The notes: generated by a model not told the origin, from the letters alone. DNA of 16,396 bases from JAGQUL01 sp039811765 (GCA_039811765.1 JBDHZF010000060.1:1-16396), one strand, 5' to 3'. Shown: positions 7,652 through 14,779, counted from the first letter of the stretch. Program-made: numbers and translations.

Positions 7652-8062
7652 GTGACCACCACGCCCGATCAGTCGGTCTCGCTCGACGAGACGCAGCTCG
7701 AACTCGACCAATGCGCGGTCGCTCGCTGCGCGGAACTTGTCAGTGGCAAGTGGACTCTGCTCGTGGTTCGCGATCTCGCGACCGGCCCGAAGTCCTACAG
7801 CGAGCTGGAAGCGTCGCTCGCCGGAATCAGCCCGCGCACGCTCTGCGATCGGCTCAAGCAGCTCGCGATCGCCGGCATGGTGTCGCGCACGCGGATCAAG
7901 GCGCTGCCGCCACGCACGATGTACGAACTCACCGAGCACGGAAAGGCGCTTTCGCCGATCATCGAGGCGATGCGCGACGTGGGCGAACAACTGCTCGCCA
8001 TGCCGCCTGACACGGCAGCGGCCGACGCGATCAGCGCCGACGCCTGCGGCTGCGACGCTTGA
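7652..8062 (+). CDS. HxlR-family winged-helix transcriptional regulator
   Basis: HxlR proteins are small dimeric DNA-binding regulators, several of which respond to redox or electrophile signals through cysteine. This one shows the family opening C-A-V-A-R-C-A-E-L-V-S-G-K-W-T followed by LLVVRDLATGPKSYSELEASL. The helix-turn-helix and wing follow: ISPRTLCDRLKQLAIAGMVSRTRIKALPPRTMYELTEHGKAL. Two cysteines near the N-terminus and a DACGCDA tail are candidate sensing residues. I chose GTG 7652 (136 residues). The upstream ATG at 7595 is only 6 bp from the divergent gene, and its extension would contain the likely promoter. The gene overlaps the convergent recQ by 32 bp. Its targets are unknown; the divergent kinase-like gene is an obvious candidate. 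Confidence 0.87.
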   Translation: MTTTPDQSVSLDETQLELDQCAVARCAELVSGKWTLLVVRDLATGPKSYSELEASLAGISPRTLCDRLKQLAIAGMVSRTRIKALPPRTMYELTEHGKALSPIIEAMRDVGEQLLAMPPDTAAADAISADACGCDA

Positions 8063-9647
8063 CGCGAGCGGTCGTCTTCGGCGGCCGTTTGCGCGTGGTG
8101 CGCCGTCGCGGCGACGTATCCTTGAACGAGCTGGCGGACGACACCAACGCCGCGTCCACGGTCTCGGGCAGCAGCGGCTCGCCCGCGCACACTGCGCAAC
8201 GACCACACGGCTGCGCGTGCGGGTCGTCGAGCTCCGCGGCCACGTACGCCATCAGGCATTCGTCGCCACGCGCATAGCGTTGCATGCGCGCGTACTCGTC
8301 GTGCCTGCGCAGGAGCAACTCGGTCATTCGTCCCTCGTCGAGCTGGAACGGCGCGCCCGTGGCATACCACGTGCTGCCGCCGCGGCGCACTGGCGGCTCG
8401 TTCTCCACCGCGAGCTGACCGAGCACCTTCTCCGTGAGCGCTCGCCCCACGCCCGTCGCTTTCGCCAGCGCGGGCACCGTCATTCCCGACGGCGCCGCGA
8501 GCCGCAGCCCCGTCAGCACCTTCTCGTATGCCGCGGCAGGCGGGAACGCTTGCCCGATGAACCAGTCCGTGATCCGTCGATCGCCGTCGCCGTGCAGCAA
8601 CACGCCGTACGCGTCGTCGATCGCTCGCCCCGCGCGACCCACCTGCTGGTAGTAGTGGATCAGCGACTGTGGCAGCTGGAAGTGCACAACGAACGCGAGG
8701 TCGGGCTTGTCGAAGCCCATTCCAAGCGCGGGTGTCGCGACCACCGCCTTGATCTCGTTGGCGAGCAGCCGCCGCTCGAGCTCGAGCTTGCGCGCGTCCT
8801 CTGCCGCCGATCCCGTGCCGCCGCCCGTGTAGGCCTCCGCGTCCACGCCGTGCGCGCGAAGGAACGCCGCGACGCGGCTCGCGTGCGCCTTCGTGAGCAC
8901 GTAGACGATGCCGCTCCCCTCGATCGTGGGCAGGTGCTCCGCGAGCCACGCCATGCGCTCGTCTTCGCCGGCGAGGTGGATCGCCTGCAGCTGCAGGCTC
9001 GCGCGCGAGAGCGGCCCGCGCAGCACCTCCACGTCGCCGCCCAGCTGCGCGACCACGTCGCCCACCACGGCATCGTTCGCGGTGGCGGTGGTCGCGAGCA
9101 CCGCGGCGTCGTCGCCGAGCTTGGGGAGCACCGCGCCGATGCGCCGGTAGTCGGGCCGGAAGTCGTGGCCCCAGTCGCTGATGCAGTGCGCTTCGTCGAC
9201 CACGAACAGGCCGATGTCTTCGAGCAGTGGATCGAGCACGCGCTGCACGAACGCCGCGCTCGCCAACCGTTCGGGGGAGACGAGCAGCAAGTCGAGATCG
9301 TCGCTCGAGAGCCGCTCGATGATCTCGTCCCACTCGTCGGTGTTCGTGGAATCGATGCGCGCGGCGCGCACGCCAAAACGCTCGGCGGCGCGCACCTGGT
9401 CGCGCATCAGCGCAAGGAGCGGGGAGACGAGCACCGTTGGCCCGGCGCCGCGCTCGCGCAAGAGCCGAGTCGTGAGGAAGTAGACGGAGCTCTTGCCCCA
9501 CCCGGTTCGTTGCACCACGAGCAGTCGCGCCTGCCGATCGACGAGCGCGACGATCGCGTCGAGCTGGCCGTCGCGAAACTCCGCGCCCGGTCCGAGCGCT
9601 TCGTGCAGCAGTTCGCGCGCTCGTTCGGCTGTGTGCGTGTCAGTCAC
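8031..9647 (-). CDS. RecQ-family ATP-dependent DNA helicase without HRDC domain
   Basis: This is a 3'-5' superfamily 2 helicase for recombination, fork or replication repair. Among 538 residues it shows Walker A RTGWGKSS (47-54), SPLLALMRDQ, DEAH box (151-154), the RecQ aromatic-loop region CISDWGHDFRPDYRR, TATA motif III, and motif VI QQVGRAGRAIDD. A zinc site with the canonical RecQ spacing C-x16-C-x2-C-x2-C is at 444, 461, 464 and 467. A winged-helix-like segment (GMTVPALAKATGVGRALTEKVLG) precedes the zinc site. No HRDC domain follows; the C-terminus is instead a ~50-residue tail ending in a dense Arg/Lys run, likely DNA-contacting. The start is GTG 9647 with TAACCT 6 nt upstream. It lies 36 bp after pilT on the same strand and overlaps HxlR tail to tail. 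Confidence 0.93.
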   Translation of the reverse strand: MTDTHTAERARELLHEALGPGAEFRDGQLDAIVALVDRQARLLVVQRTGWGKSSVYFLTTRLLRERGAGPTVLVSPLLALMRDQVRAAERFGVRAARIDSTNTDEWDEIIERLSSDDLDLLLVSPERLASAAFVQRVLDPLLEDIGLFVVDEAHCISDWGHDFRPDYRRIGAVLPKLGDDAAVLATTATANDAVVGDVVAQLGGDVEVLRGPLSRASLQLQAIHLAGEDERMAWLAEHLPTIEGSGIVYVLTKAHASRVAAFLRAHGVDAEAYTGGGTGSAAEDARKLELERRLLANEIKAVVATPALGMGFDKPDLAFVVHFQLPQSLIHYYQQVGRAGRAIDDAYGVLLHGDGDRRITDWFIGQAFPPAAAYEKVLTGLRLAAPSGMTVPALAKATGVGRALTEKVLGQLAVENEPPVRRGGSTWYATGAPFQLDEGRMTELLLRRHDEYARMQRYARGDECLMAYVAAELDDPHAQPCGRCAVCAGEPLLPETVDAALVSSASSFKDTSPRRRTTRKRPPKTTARVKRRSRRRRR

Positions 9648-9653
9648 GCGGAC

Positions 9654-9659
9654 AGGTTA
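9654..9659 (-). promoter_or_regulatory. Candidate -10 element (TAACCT) of recQ
   Basis: The minus strand reads TAACCT, 6 nt, then the GTG at 9647. No Shine-Dalgarno precedes this start. It lies in the 36-bp gap after pilT, so recQ may have its own leaderless promoter within the gene string. Confidence 0.3.
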
Positions 9660-9683
9660 GACCACCCCGCCGCGGCACGCGCG

Positions 9684-11243
9684 TCACGCAGCGTTGTGAC
9701 CGGGGAGATCGGGCGAGATCCCCGGTTGCGGACGAGGCTGTTGCGGTCCCGCCACGTACGCGTTCGGATCCTGCTGATACTGCTGCTGGGCCGGTTGGGC
9801 CGGCTGCGCCCCGGGATGCTGTTGGTGGGGGTGGCCGGCGTGGTGCGCCGATGTCACACCGGGGAAGTGCGCCTGCATCGTGGCGGGTTGCCCGCCGATC
9901 GTCGGCAGGAACTCGGCGCTCGCCGCGGCCGCGGGTTGCACGTACGCCGCGGGGTCGTATGGCGCGGCCGCGGCAACGGCCGTGACGGCGGCTGCCGGCG
10001 GTGCAACAGGCACGGGAACGGGTGCCGACGCAGCGCCGCGTCCGTGCCGCAGCGAATCGAATCCGAGCTCGTCGTTCGCCGCGTGCTGCGAACCGGACGC
10101 GACGCGGCGAAGATCGCGATCGATGCGCACGTTGTTGGCTTCGAGCAGCAGCGCGAAGTTCTGCTTGGACGATGCGTGCAGCATCGCTTCTTCCACCGTC
10201 ACGGCCTTGTCCATCACCAGCTGCAGCAGCGACTGGTCGAACGACTGCATGCCGTAGTAGCCGCCCTCGCTGATCGCGTCGTGGATCGTGCCGGTCTCGT
10301 CCGGGTTCTCGATCGCGTCGGCGATGCGGCTCGTGCCGACCATCACTTCGATCGCGGGCACGCGCGAGCGGCCGTCGACCGTGCGGATCAGGCGCTGCGA
10401 GATCACGCCGCGCAGCGTGCCGGCCAGCATCGAGCGGGCCTGGCGTTCGAGCTCCGCGGGGAAGAAATCGAGCACGCGATAGATCGTCTCCATCACGTCG
10501 ATCGTGTGCAGGGTGGAGAATACGAGGTGTCCGGTTTCCGCGGCGCTGAGCGCGGCGCGCACGGTTTCCTCGTCACGCATCTCGCCGATCAGGATCACGT
10601 CCGGATCCTGGCGCAGCGATCGGCGCAGCGCGCCCGCGAACGAGCCTGTGTCGGTGCCGATCTCCCGCTGGTTGATCAACGATCGCTTGTCGCGGTGCAC
10701 CATCTCGATCGGATCCTCGACCGTCACCACGTGCTTCGCGGAGTGGTCGTTGATGTGGTCGATCATCGCCGCGAGCGTGGTCGACTTGCCCGATCCGGTC
10801 GCGCCGGTGACGAGCACCAAACCACGTGGTTCCATCGCGAGCTGTTCGATCACGGGCGGCAGGTTCAGCGTGCTCAGCGCCGGCACCTCGTCCGGGATCA
10901 CGCGCAGCGCGATCGAGATCTCGCCACGCTGGCGAAACACGTTCACGCGGAAGCGCGCGCAGCTGCGCAGCTCGTACGACAAGTCTGTCTCGCCGGCCTG
11001 CTCGAATTCGTGCAGACGGTTCGGCGCGTGACGCGTCAGCTCGCGCACGATCATGTCCATCTCGTCCGGACCGATCAGGTACATGCCTGGGATCGGCGTG
11101 AGTTCGCCGTTCAATCGCAGGTACGGTGGCGATCCGGCCTTCAGGTGCAGGTCGCTCGCTCCGAGCGTCGACACTTGGCGCATGCAGTAATGCAGCGTCT
11201 GGACGGGATCTCCGGTTGGTGCGGCTGCGCTTCGTGCGCTCAC
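9684..11243 (-). CDS. pilT: PilT-type twitching motility ATPase with long low-complexity C-terminal tail
   Basis: PilT is the hexameric cytoplasmic ATPase that powers type IV pilus retraction. The N-terminal domain reads LGASDLHLKAGSPPYLRLNG. Walker A is GATGSGKST (147-155), the Asp box lies around VVTVEDPIE, Walker B is LIGEMRDEET (218-227) and the His box is STLHT (243-247). These match PilT rather than the assembly ATPase PilB. The conserved part ends near residue 390. About 130 further residues are rich in Pro, Ala, Gln and His (for example HPHQQHPGAQPAQPAQQQ), making the protein 519 residues against the usual ~345-370. The start is GTG 11243 with a good AAGGA site 7 nt upstream. It lies 75 bp downstream of the metalloprotease gene and 36 bp before recQ. 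No pilus structural gene is present. Confidence 0.93.
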   Translation of the reverse strand: MSARSAAAPTGDPVQTLHYCMRQVSTLGASDLHLKAGSPPYLRLNGELTPIPGMYLIGPDEMDMIVRELTRHAPNRLHEFEQAGETDLSYELRSCARFRVNVFRQRGEISIALRVIPDEVPALSTLNLPPVIEQLAMEPRGLVLVTGATGSGKSTTLAAMIDHINDHSAKHVVTVEDPIEMVHRDKRSLINQREIGTDTGSFAGALRRSLRQDPDVILIGEMRDEETVRAALSAAETGHLVFSTLHTIDVMETIYRVLDFFPAELERQARSMLAGTLRGVISQRLIRTVDGRSRVPAIEVMVGTSRIADAIENPDETGTIHDAISEGGYYGMQSFDQSLLQLVMDKAVTVEEAMLHASSKQNFALLLEANNVRIDRDLRRVASGSQHAANDELGFDSLRHGRGAASAPVPVPVAPPAAAVTAVAAAAPYDPAAYVQPAAAASAEFLPTIGGQPATMQAHFPGVTSAHHAGHPHQQHPGAQPAQPAQQQYQQDPNAYVAGPQQPRPQPGISPDLPGHNAA

Positions 11244-11318
11244 GGGCGTTCCTTCCGAGTGGGCTTCGGCCCTCCGCGCATCGGCACGCGACCTACCGGA
11301 ACTTGAGTCTCGGACGGC

Positions 11319-12212
11319 TCAGGCGAGCAGTTCCGGGGAGATCGCGCGCGCTACCCGCTGTTCGGCGCTGCTCCCGAGCGTGGCGCGTGTCGCGTCGATC
11401 AGCGCGTGGCTCGCGCCCGGCAGGTCGAGGTCCGCGCGATCGGGCAAGCGGTCGAGCAACTCCGCGAAGGTCCGCTCGGCGCCTGCCCACCCGCCCGCGC
11501 GCTGGATCTCGGGGTACGCCGACGAGAGCGCGAACGACAGTTCGTGCGGTCCCATCCCCTCGAGGTAGGCGGTTCCGTCGATTCCCACGTAGAGCGAGCC
11601 CGACGCGACGGCCGCCTCCGGGGACCGTTGCGCCTGCTGCAACAGTCGCACTCCGTTGCGAGCGTGCGCGACGCTGGATCCAGATTCGAGATCTCGGATG
11701 ATCGCGTCACCACTGCGCAGCTGCCAGGAGTGCGTGTGCAACCCGGCGCGGAAATCCGCAAGGGACTCGTCGGCAACCCGGCCGCTGAAGTGGCGCACGG
11801 CGCCTGTGGCGTCCTCGGGCCTGACGACGGGGTTTCCAATCGCTTCCGCGATCATGCCGTGCCCCAGTTCGTGGGCGACGACGGCGTCCGAGGTCGCGTA
11901 CGCGTTCAGATGCGCGGCGATTGCGGGGCCGTCCGTGCGCTGCAGTGGCATGACGAGCATGTCCGGTGCCACGAAGTACGCGTCCGTCGCCGGCAGGTTG
12001 GTGAGCAACCGGATCGGCCGCGCGTCTGTACCGAGCGAGCTGTTTGGCACGAGACGCCGATTGTCGTCGAGCACCGCCTCGACGCGCCCGACGAGCTTCG
12101 ACAGCGCCGGCGAGCGATCAGCGGCGACGAACGCCAACCCTTCGAATCGCTCCCCGCCGAACATGATCGACGAGCCAATTCGCTCAATTGCGTCCAATGC
12201 CAGCACACGCAC
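11319..12212 (-). CDS. Small thermolysin-like (M4-like) metalloprotease without signal peptide
   Basis: This 297-residue protein carries VVAHELGHGM (H114, E115, H118) and, 31 residues on, VADESLADF (E149, D153). The E-x3-D spacing equals E166/D170 of thermolysin. GPHELSFALSSAY around H223 resembles the thermolysin catalytic histidine segment (VHxNSG). The end, ATRATLGSSAEQRVARAI, resembles the closing helix of the M4 C-terminal domain (LYGS.S.E..AV). This supports a compact M4-like fold, though the homology is distant. There is no signal or propeptide, unusual for M4 enzymes, which are normally secreted. The start is GTG 12212, preceded by a very G-rich ribosome site (GGGAGGGGGAG) 5 nt away. 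It sits 70 bp after the sigma-factor gene and 75 bp before pilT. Function is unknown; a regulatory or non-classically exported protease is possible. Confidence 0.85.
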   Translation of the reverse strand: MRVLALDAIERIGSSIMFGGERFEGLAFVAADRSPALSKLVGRVEAVLDDNRRLVPNSSLGTDARPIRLLTNLPATDAYFVAPDMLVMPLQRTDGPAIAAHLNAYATSDAVVAHELGHGMIAEAIGNPVVRPEDATGAVRHFSGRVADESLADFRAGLHTHSWQLRSGDAIIRDLESGSSVAHARNGVRLLQQAQRSPEAAVASGSLYVGIDGTAYLEGMGPHELSFALSSAYPEIQRAGGWAGAERTFAELLDRLPDRADLDLPGASHALIDATRATLGSSAEQRVARAISPELLA

Positions 12213-12222
12213 GGATGCTCCC

Positions 12223-12250
12223 CCTCCCTTGCCAGATCATCGATGGGAGG
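12223..12250 (-). promoter_or_regulatory. Hairpin that could mask the ribosome site of the metalloprotease gene
   Basis: On the minus strand CCTCCC (12250-12245) can pair with GGGAGG (12228-12223), which forms the upstream part of the Shine-Dalgarno stretch before GTG 12212. The loop is 16 nt. The stem is only 6 bp but all G:C or A:T, so occlusion of the ribosome site is plausible and unproven. Confidence 0.3.
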
Positions 12251-12282
12251 CGGGCTCTCGTTTCATGTCAGCGACGGTCGAG

Positions 12283-13404
12283 TCAGGCGGCGAAGTCGCG
12301 CAGGGCCTGCGCCTCGCCGAGCGCCTCGAGCTTGCGCAATGCTTGGTTCTCGATCTGGCGGATGCGCTCGCGCGTCACGCCGAATTCCCGTCCGACCTCG
12401 TCGAGCGTGCGCGGGTGCTCGCCGCTCAGTCCGAAGCGCAGCTCGAGCACGCGGCGCTCGCGCTGGCTCAGGCTCATCAGCACGCGTCGAAGCGTTTCGG
12501 CGCGCGCGTCGTCCGATGCGAATTCCTCGGGAGCAGGCGCGCTCTCGTCGGCCACGAACTGCCCGAATTCGGAGTCCTCCTCGTCGCCGACCGGTCGATC
12601 GAGGCTCATCGGCGCCTGCATCGAGTGCTTGATCTGCTCGACCTCGTCGAGCGGCATGTCGAGCACGTCCGCGATCTCGGCGAGGGTAGGCTCCCGCCCG
12701 AGTTCGCTCACCAAGCGGCGCTCGGTGCGGCCGATCCGGTTCACCTTCTCGACCACGTGCACGGGCATGCGGATCGTGCGGCCCTTGTCCGCGAGCGCTC
12801 GCGCCACTGCTTGGCGAATCCACCACGTGGCGTAGGTGGAGAACTTGAAGCCCTTGCGCCAGTCGAACTTCTCGACCGCGCGCACGAGACCGATGGTTCC
12901 TTCCTGGATCAGGTCCAGAAAGCCAAGGCCCTGCCCTCGGTAGTGCTTGGCGATGGAGACGACGAGCCGAAGGTTCGCCTCGATCATCCGCTGTTTGGCG
13001 GCCTCGCTGCCAGCCTCGTACGCCTGCGCGAGCTCGACTTCCTGCTTCGCCGTCAGGAGCGGCACGCGACCGATCTCCTTCAAGTACAGCTGCAGCGAGT
13101 CCGTGGTCTGCGGCTTCACGCTCGCTCGCGCTCGCGCCAACGCTTCCGTCAGGCTCTCCTGCGGAGCGGGGCGAGCTGCTTCGAGCTCGCTCTCCACCGC
13201 GTCGTGCACTTCGATTCCACGATCCTCGACGAGCGCGACCAGCTGCGCGAGCTGATCGTCGTCGAGTTCGTTCTCCTGCGCGACGCGGAGCAGGTCCGTA
13301 TGCGCGACGCCGCTTTCGAGCGCGGCCGCGTCAGCGTCGAGGCGGGCAAGAAACTCCTGCACCTCTTCGATTTCCAATGCGTTGACGAGCATGGTGCTAC
13401 TCAC
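12283..13404 (-). CDS. RpoD/SigA-type principal sigma factor
   Basis: This sigma70 subunit directs RNA polymerase to promoters. Using GTG 13404 (373 residues), region 1.1-like sequence is at ~11-69 and region 1.2 at ~101-132 (TDSLQLYLKEIGRVPLLTAKQEVELA). Region 2 is at ~142-212, including GLGFLDLIQEGTIGLVRAVEKFDWRKG and FSTYATWWIRQA. Region 3 follows, then region 4.2 near the end with TLDEVGREFGVTRERIRQIENQALRKL. A region 1.1 plus full regions 2-4 indicate a group 1 or closely related group 2 factor; one window cannot tell whether this is the housekeeping copy. The start is supported by GGAGG five bases before GTG 13404. Upstream extension to 13482 would run through the candidate promoter region. 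It heads a run of sigma factor, metalloprotease, pilT and recQ with 36-75 bp gaps. Confidence 0.94.
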   Translation of the reverse strand: MSSTMLVNALEIEEVQEFLARLDADAAALESGVAHTDLLRVAQENELDDDQLAQLVALVEDRGIEVHDAVESELEAARPAPQESLTEALARARASVKPQTTDSLQLYLKEIGRVPLLTAKQEVELAQAYEAGSEAAKQRMIEANLRLVVSIAKHYRGQGLGFLDLIQEGTIGLVRAVEKFDWRKGFKFSTYATWWIRQAVARALADKGRTIRMPVHVVEKVNRIGRTERRLVSELGREPTLAEIADVLDMPLDEVEQIKHSMQAPMSLDRPVGDEEDSEFGQFVADESAPAPEEFASDDARAETLRRVLMSLSQRERRVLELRFGLSGEHPRTLDEVGREFGVTRERIRQIENQALRKLEALGEAQALRDFAA

Positions 13405-13476
13405 ATGTGCCTCCTGGACCCGGTGCGCTACGATTCGCGCTCGCGCGGTCCGTCGTGTTCCTCGGGGTGCGATGTG

Positions 13477-13534
13477 CACCACGTAACTATACCCGTTGAT
13501 GACCCGCCTCTACACTTCGTGAAGTTACGTGGTG
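13477..13534 (-). promoter_or_regulatory. Sigma-gene proximal promoter bracketed by a 12-bp inverted repeat
   Basis: The minus strand has TATAGT at 13491-13486, with a weak TGTAGA 17 bp upstream, giving a leader of about 75 nt to GTG 13404. The 12-mer AGTTACGTGGTG occurs on the minus strand at 13488-13477, overlapping the -10. It occurs again on the plus strand at 13523-13534, upstream of the -35. The perfect inverted repeat has centres 46 bp apart. This is the layout of a two-site operator allowing repression by occlusion or DNA bending. The binding protein is unknown. Confidence 0.55.
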
Positions 13535-13587
13535 TGCAGGTGTAGGCAGGTTTGTGATTCTTCAATCGCTTGCAAGCAGTCGGTTTT

Positions 13588-13687
13588 GATCGAATCGGTC
13601 GATCTTGGTCCCGGTGCTATCGGAAGTTTCGGGACAACCTGTAGGAGAACTTCGATCGTTCGCCTCGTCGAGGCTCGAACCGAACGA
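13588..13687 (-). ncRNA. Candidate structured leader RNA or sRNA upstream of the sigma gene
   Basis: Three hairpins occur in 100 bp. The first pairs 13656-13661 with 13682-13687 (6 bp), enclosing GCCTC/GAGGC with a 3-nt loop. The second is GTCCCG (13608-13613) with CGGGAC (13630-13635). The third is GATCGA (13588-13593) with TCGATC (13599-13604). All lie just downstream, on the minus strand, of the distal promoter at 13699-13726. They could belong to a long 5' leader of the sigma mRNA or to a short independent RNA. No known riboswitch or RNA family was recognised. Confidence 0.3.
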
Positions 13688-13698
13688 ATTCCTGACAC

Positions 13699-13726
13699 GT
13701 TATAGCGCGTTTCAGTGCGTGCGCAA
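13699..13726 (-). promoter_or_regulatory. Candidate distal promoter TTGCGC-N16-TATAAC
   Basis: The minus strand reads TTGCGC (13726-13721), 16 nt, TATAAC (13704-13699). It is the best -35/-10 pair found in the window. Initiation near 13692 would give a leader of about 290 nt before the sigma-gene start, through the predicted hairpins, or a separate small RNA. Confidence 0.5.
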
Positions 13727-13736
13727 CCACGTTTGT

Positions 13737-13754
13737 CCGATCGCGGTCGATCGG
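13737..13754 (-). terminator. Possible hairpin terminator after the TPR-like gene
   Basis: CCGATC (13737-13742) and GATCGG (13749-13754) form a 6-bp stem with a 6-nt loop, about 31 nt past the stop of the leftward TPR-like gene. It lacks a U-tract and overlaps an alternative 5-bp stem, so the assignment is tentative. Confidence 0.3.
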
Positions 13755-13784
13755 TTCACGCGACCGAGACAACGATCGGCGGGG

Positions 13785-14771
13785 TCAGCCACAGATCTCC
13801 TTGGCGATTGGCACGGCCAAGCGGCGCGTTCCAGCATCGATGCCTGGTTGCGTCGCGGCCCGCAAGCCGACGCATCCCTCAGCGCGGCTGCCGCCCCATG
13901 CCAGCGCGAGCGCGGACAACATGCGTGCGCGATCCCGAGCGGAGGTCGTCGTCGTCGGCTCGTCGGCGATCGCGCCGAGGCGGTCGACGGTCAGTTGAGG
14001 GGTGTCCTTGTCGAAGGCGGCCGCGAGCGCAGCGGCGCGGAGCAGCGCCGACGCGTCGCGCGGCACCTTCCCGGCGATGTCGGCCGCCGTGTTGTGGTCG
14101 CCGACGCCCACGGCGCGCAACAGTCGCTGCAGCGTCGTTCGCTCGGTCTCTGGCAGCTCCGACGTCGACACCAGCACGGGCAGATCGCCGCGGAACGCGT
14201 CCGGATGCAGCAGGTCGTCGGCAAGACGCGCCATGCGAAGCGAGGTGGCGTCGCCCGCATCGCGTCCGAGCTCGACTGCCGAATCGAACGACGTGCGCGC
14301 GGCGCGCGGCTCGTGGAGCATCGTCTGCACCAAGCCCAGGTGCAGCGCCGCGAACGCGCTCTCCGGGTACTCCTTCACGAGTTGCTGCAGATCTCGTTCG
14401 ACGCTCACAGGTCCAGTGGTTCGCCATCGCGACAGGATCAATCCCGTCTGTGCGACGACGTCGTCATGGTCGTTCGCCACCAGATCCGTGAACTCGGATC
14501 GCGCGGCGTCCAGAACGCCGGTCGCGAGCATCGCCGCGGCCTTCGCGATTGCGCTGTCGTCTGCCACGTTGGTGGGCAACGCGAGCGGCGGCGGCTCTTT
14601 GGGAAAGCCAGAGTCCGCGGCTCTTGGGGCTGGTCCGGTCATCGCGACGGATGCGGCGAGCAGCGCGGCCACGACGAGGGCGAACGCGCCGACGCGCCAG
14701 ATCGCTCGGCGCGATGCAGGACGATCCGCAGAACGTGTGTCGTCCCCTGTGCGTGCTGCAGCATCGTTCAT
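13785..14771 (-). CDS. Membrane-anchored TPR-like protein
   Basis: From ATG 14771 the protein has 328 residues. A short polar Arg-containing N-terminus leads into one membrane helix (about 24-45, IWRVGAFALVVAALLAASVAM), giving an N-in, C-out topology. The rest is alpha-helical with TPR-like units, for example AKAAAMLATGVLDAARSEFTDLVAND and AFAALHLGLVQTMLHEPRAARTSFDSAVELG. TPR proteins of this build usually scaffold envelope complexes; no enzyme motif is seen and the partner is unknown. An in-frame ATG at 14822 would add 17 residues. I prefer 14771 because TACGAT lies 8 nt upstream, consistent with the leaderless pattern seen elsewhere. The gene is divergent from the secreted hydrolase at 14888, which also acts outside the membrane, so a shared envelope role is conceivable. 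Confidence 0.82.
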   Translation of the reverse strand: MNDAAARTGDDTRSADRPASRRAIWRVGAFALVVAALLAASVAMTGPAPRAADSGFPKEPPPLALPTNVADDSAIAKAAAMLATGVLDAARSEFTDLVANDHDDVVAQTGLILSRWRTTGPVSVERDLQQLVKEYPESAFAALHLGLVQTMLHEPRAARTSFDSAVELGRDAGDATSLRMARLADDLLHPDAFRGDLPVLVSTSELPETERTTLQRLLRAVGVGDHNTAADIAGKVPRDASALLRAAALAAAFDKDTPQLTVDRLGAIADEPTTTTSARDRARMLSALALAWGGSRAEGCVGLRAATQPGIDAGTRRLAVPIAKEICG

Positions 14772-14779
14772 CGCTGCAG

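Larger units (their letters stand above)
13405..13784. other. 380-bp non-coding region between the TPR-like and sigma genes
   Basis: No credible protein-coding frame was seen. From right to left it holds a candidate terminator (13737-13754), a distal promoter (13699-13726), three hairpins (13588-13687), a 10-bp palindrome GCTTGCAAGC (13568-13577), and the proximal promoter with its inverted repeat (13477-13534). Its base composition is visibly less G+C-rich than the flanking genes. Confidence 0.7.

Noticed and set aside
11261..11272. GGGC-TTCG-GCCC mini-hairpin before pilT
   Set aside because: The 4-bp stem lies in the leader with no U-tract and is too small to be called a terminator.
7737..11306. 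Very long plus-strand open frame (1189 codons) across recQ and pilT
   Set aside because: It lies antisense to two well-recognised genes and its Arg/His/Ala-rich translation has no domain logic. Long shadow frames are expected in GC-rich DNA.
11656..13545. Plus-strand open frame of 629 codons across the metalloprotease and sigma genes
   Set aside because: It is antisense to a certain sigma factor, and the translation resembles no protein family.
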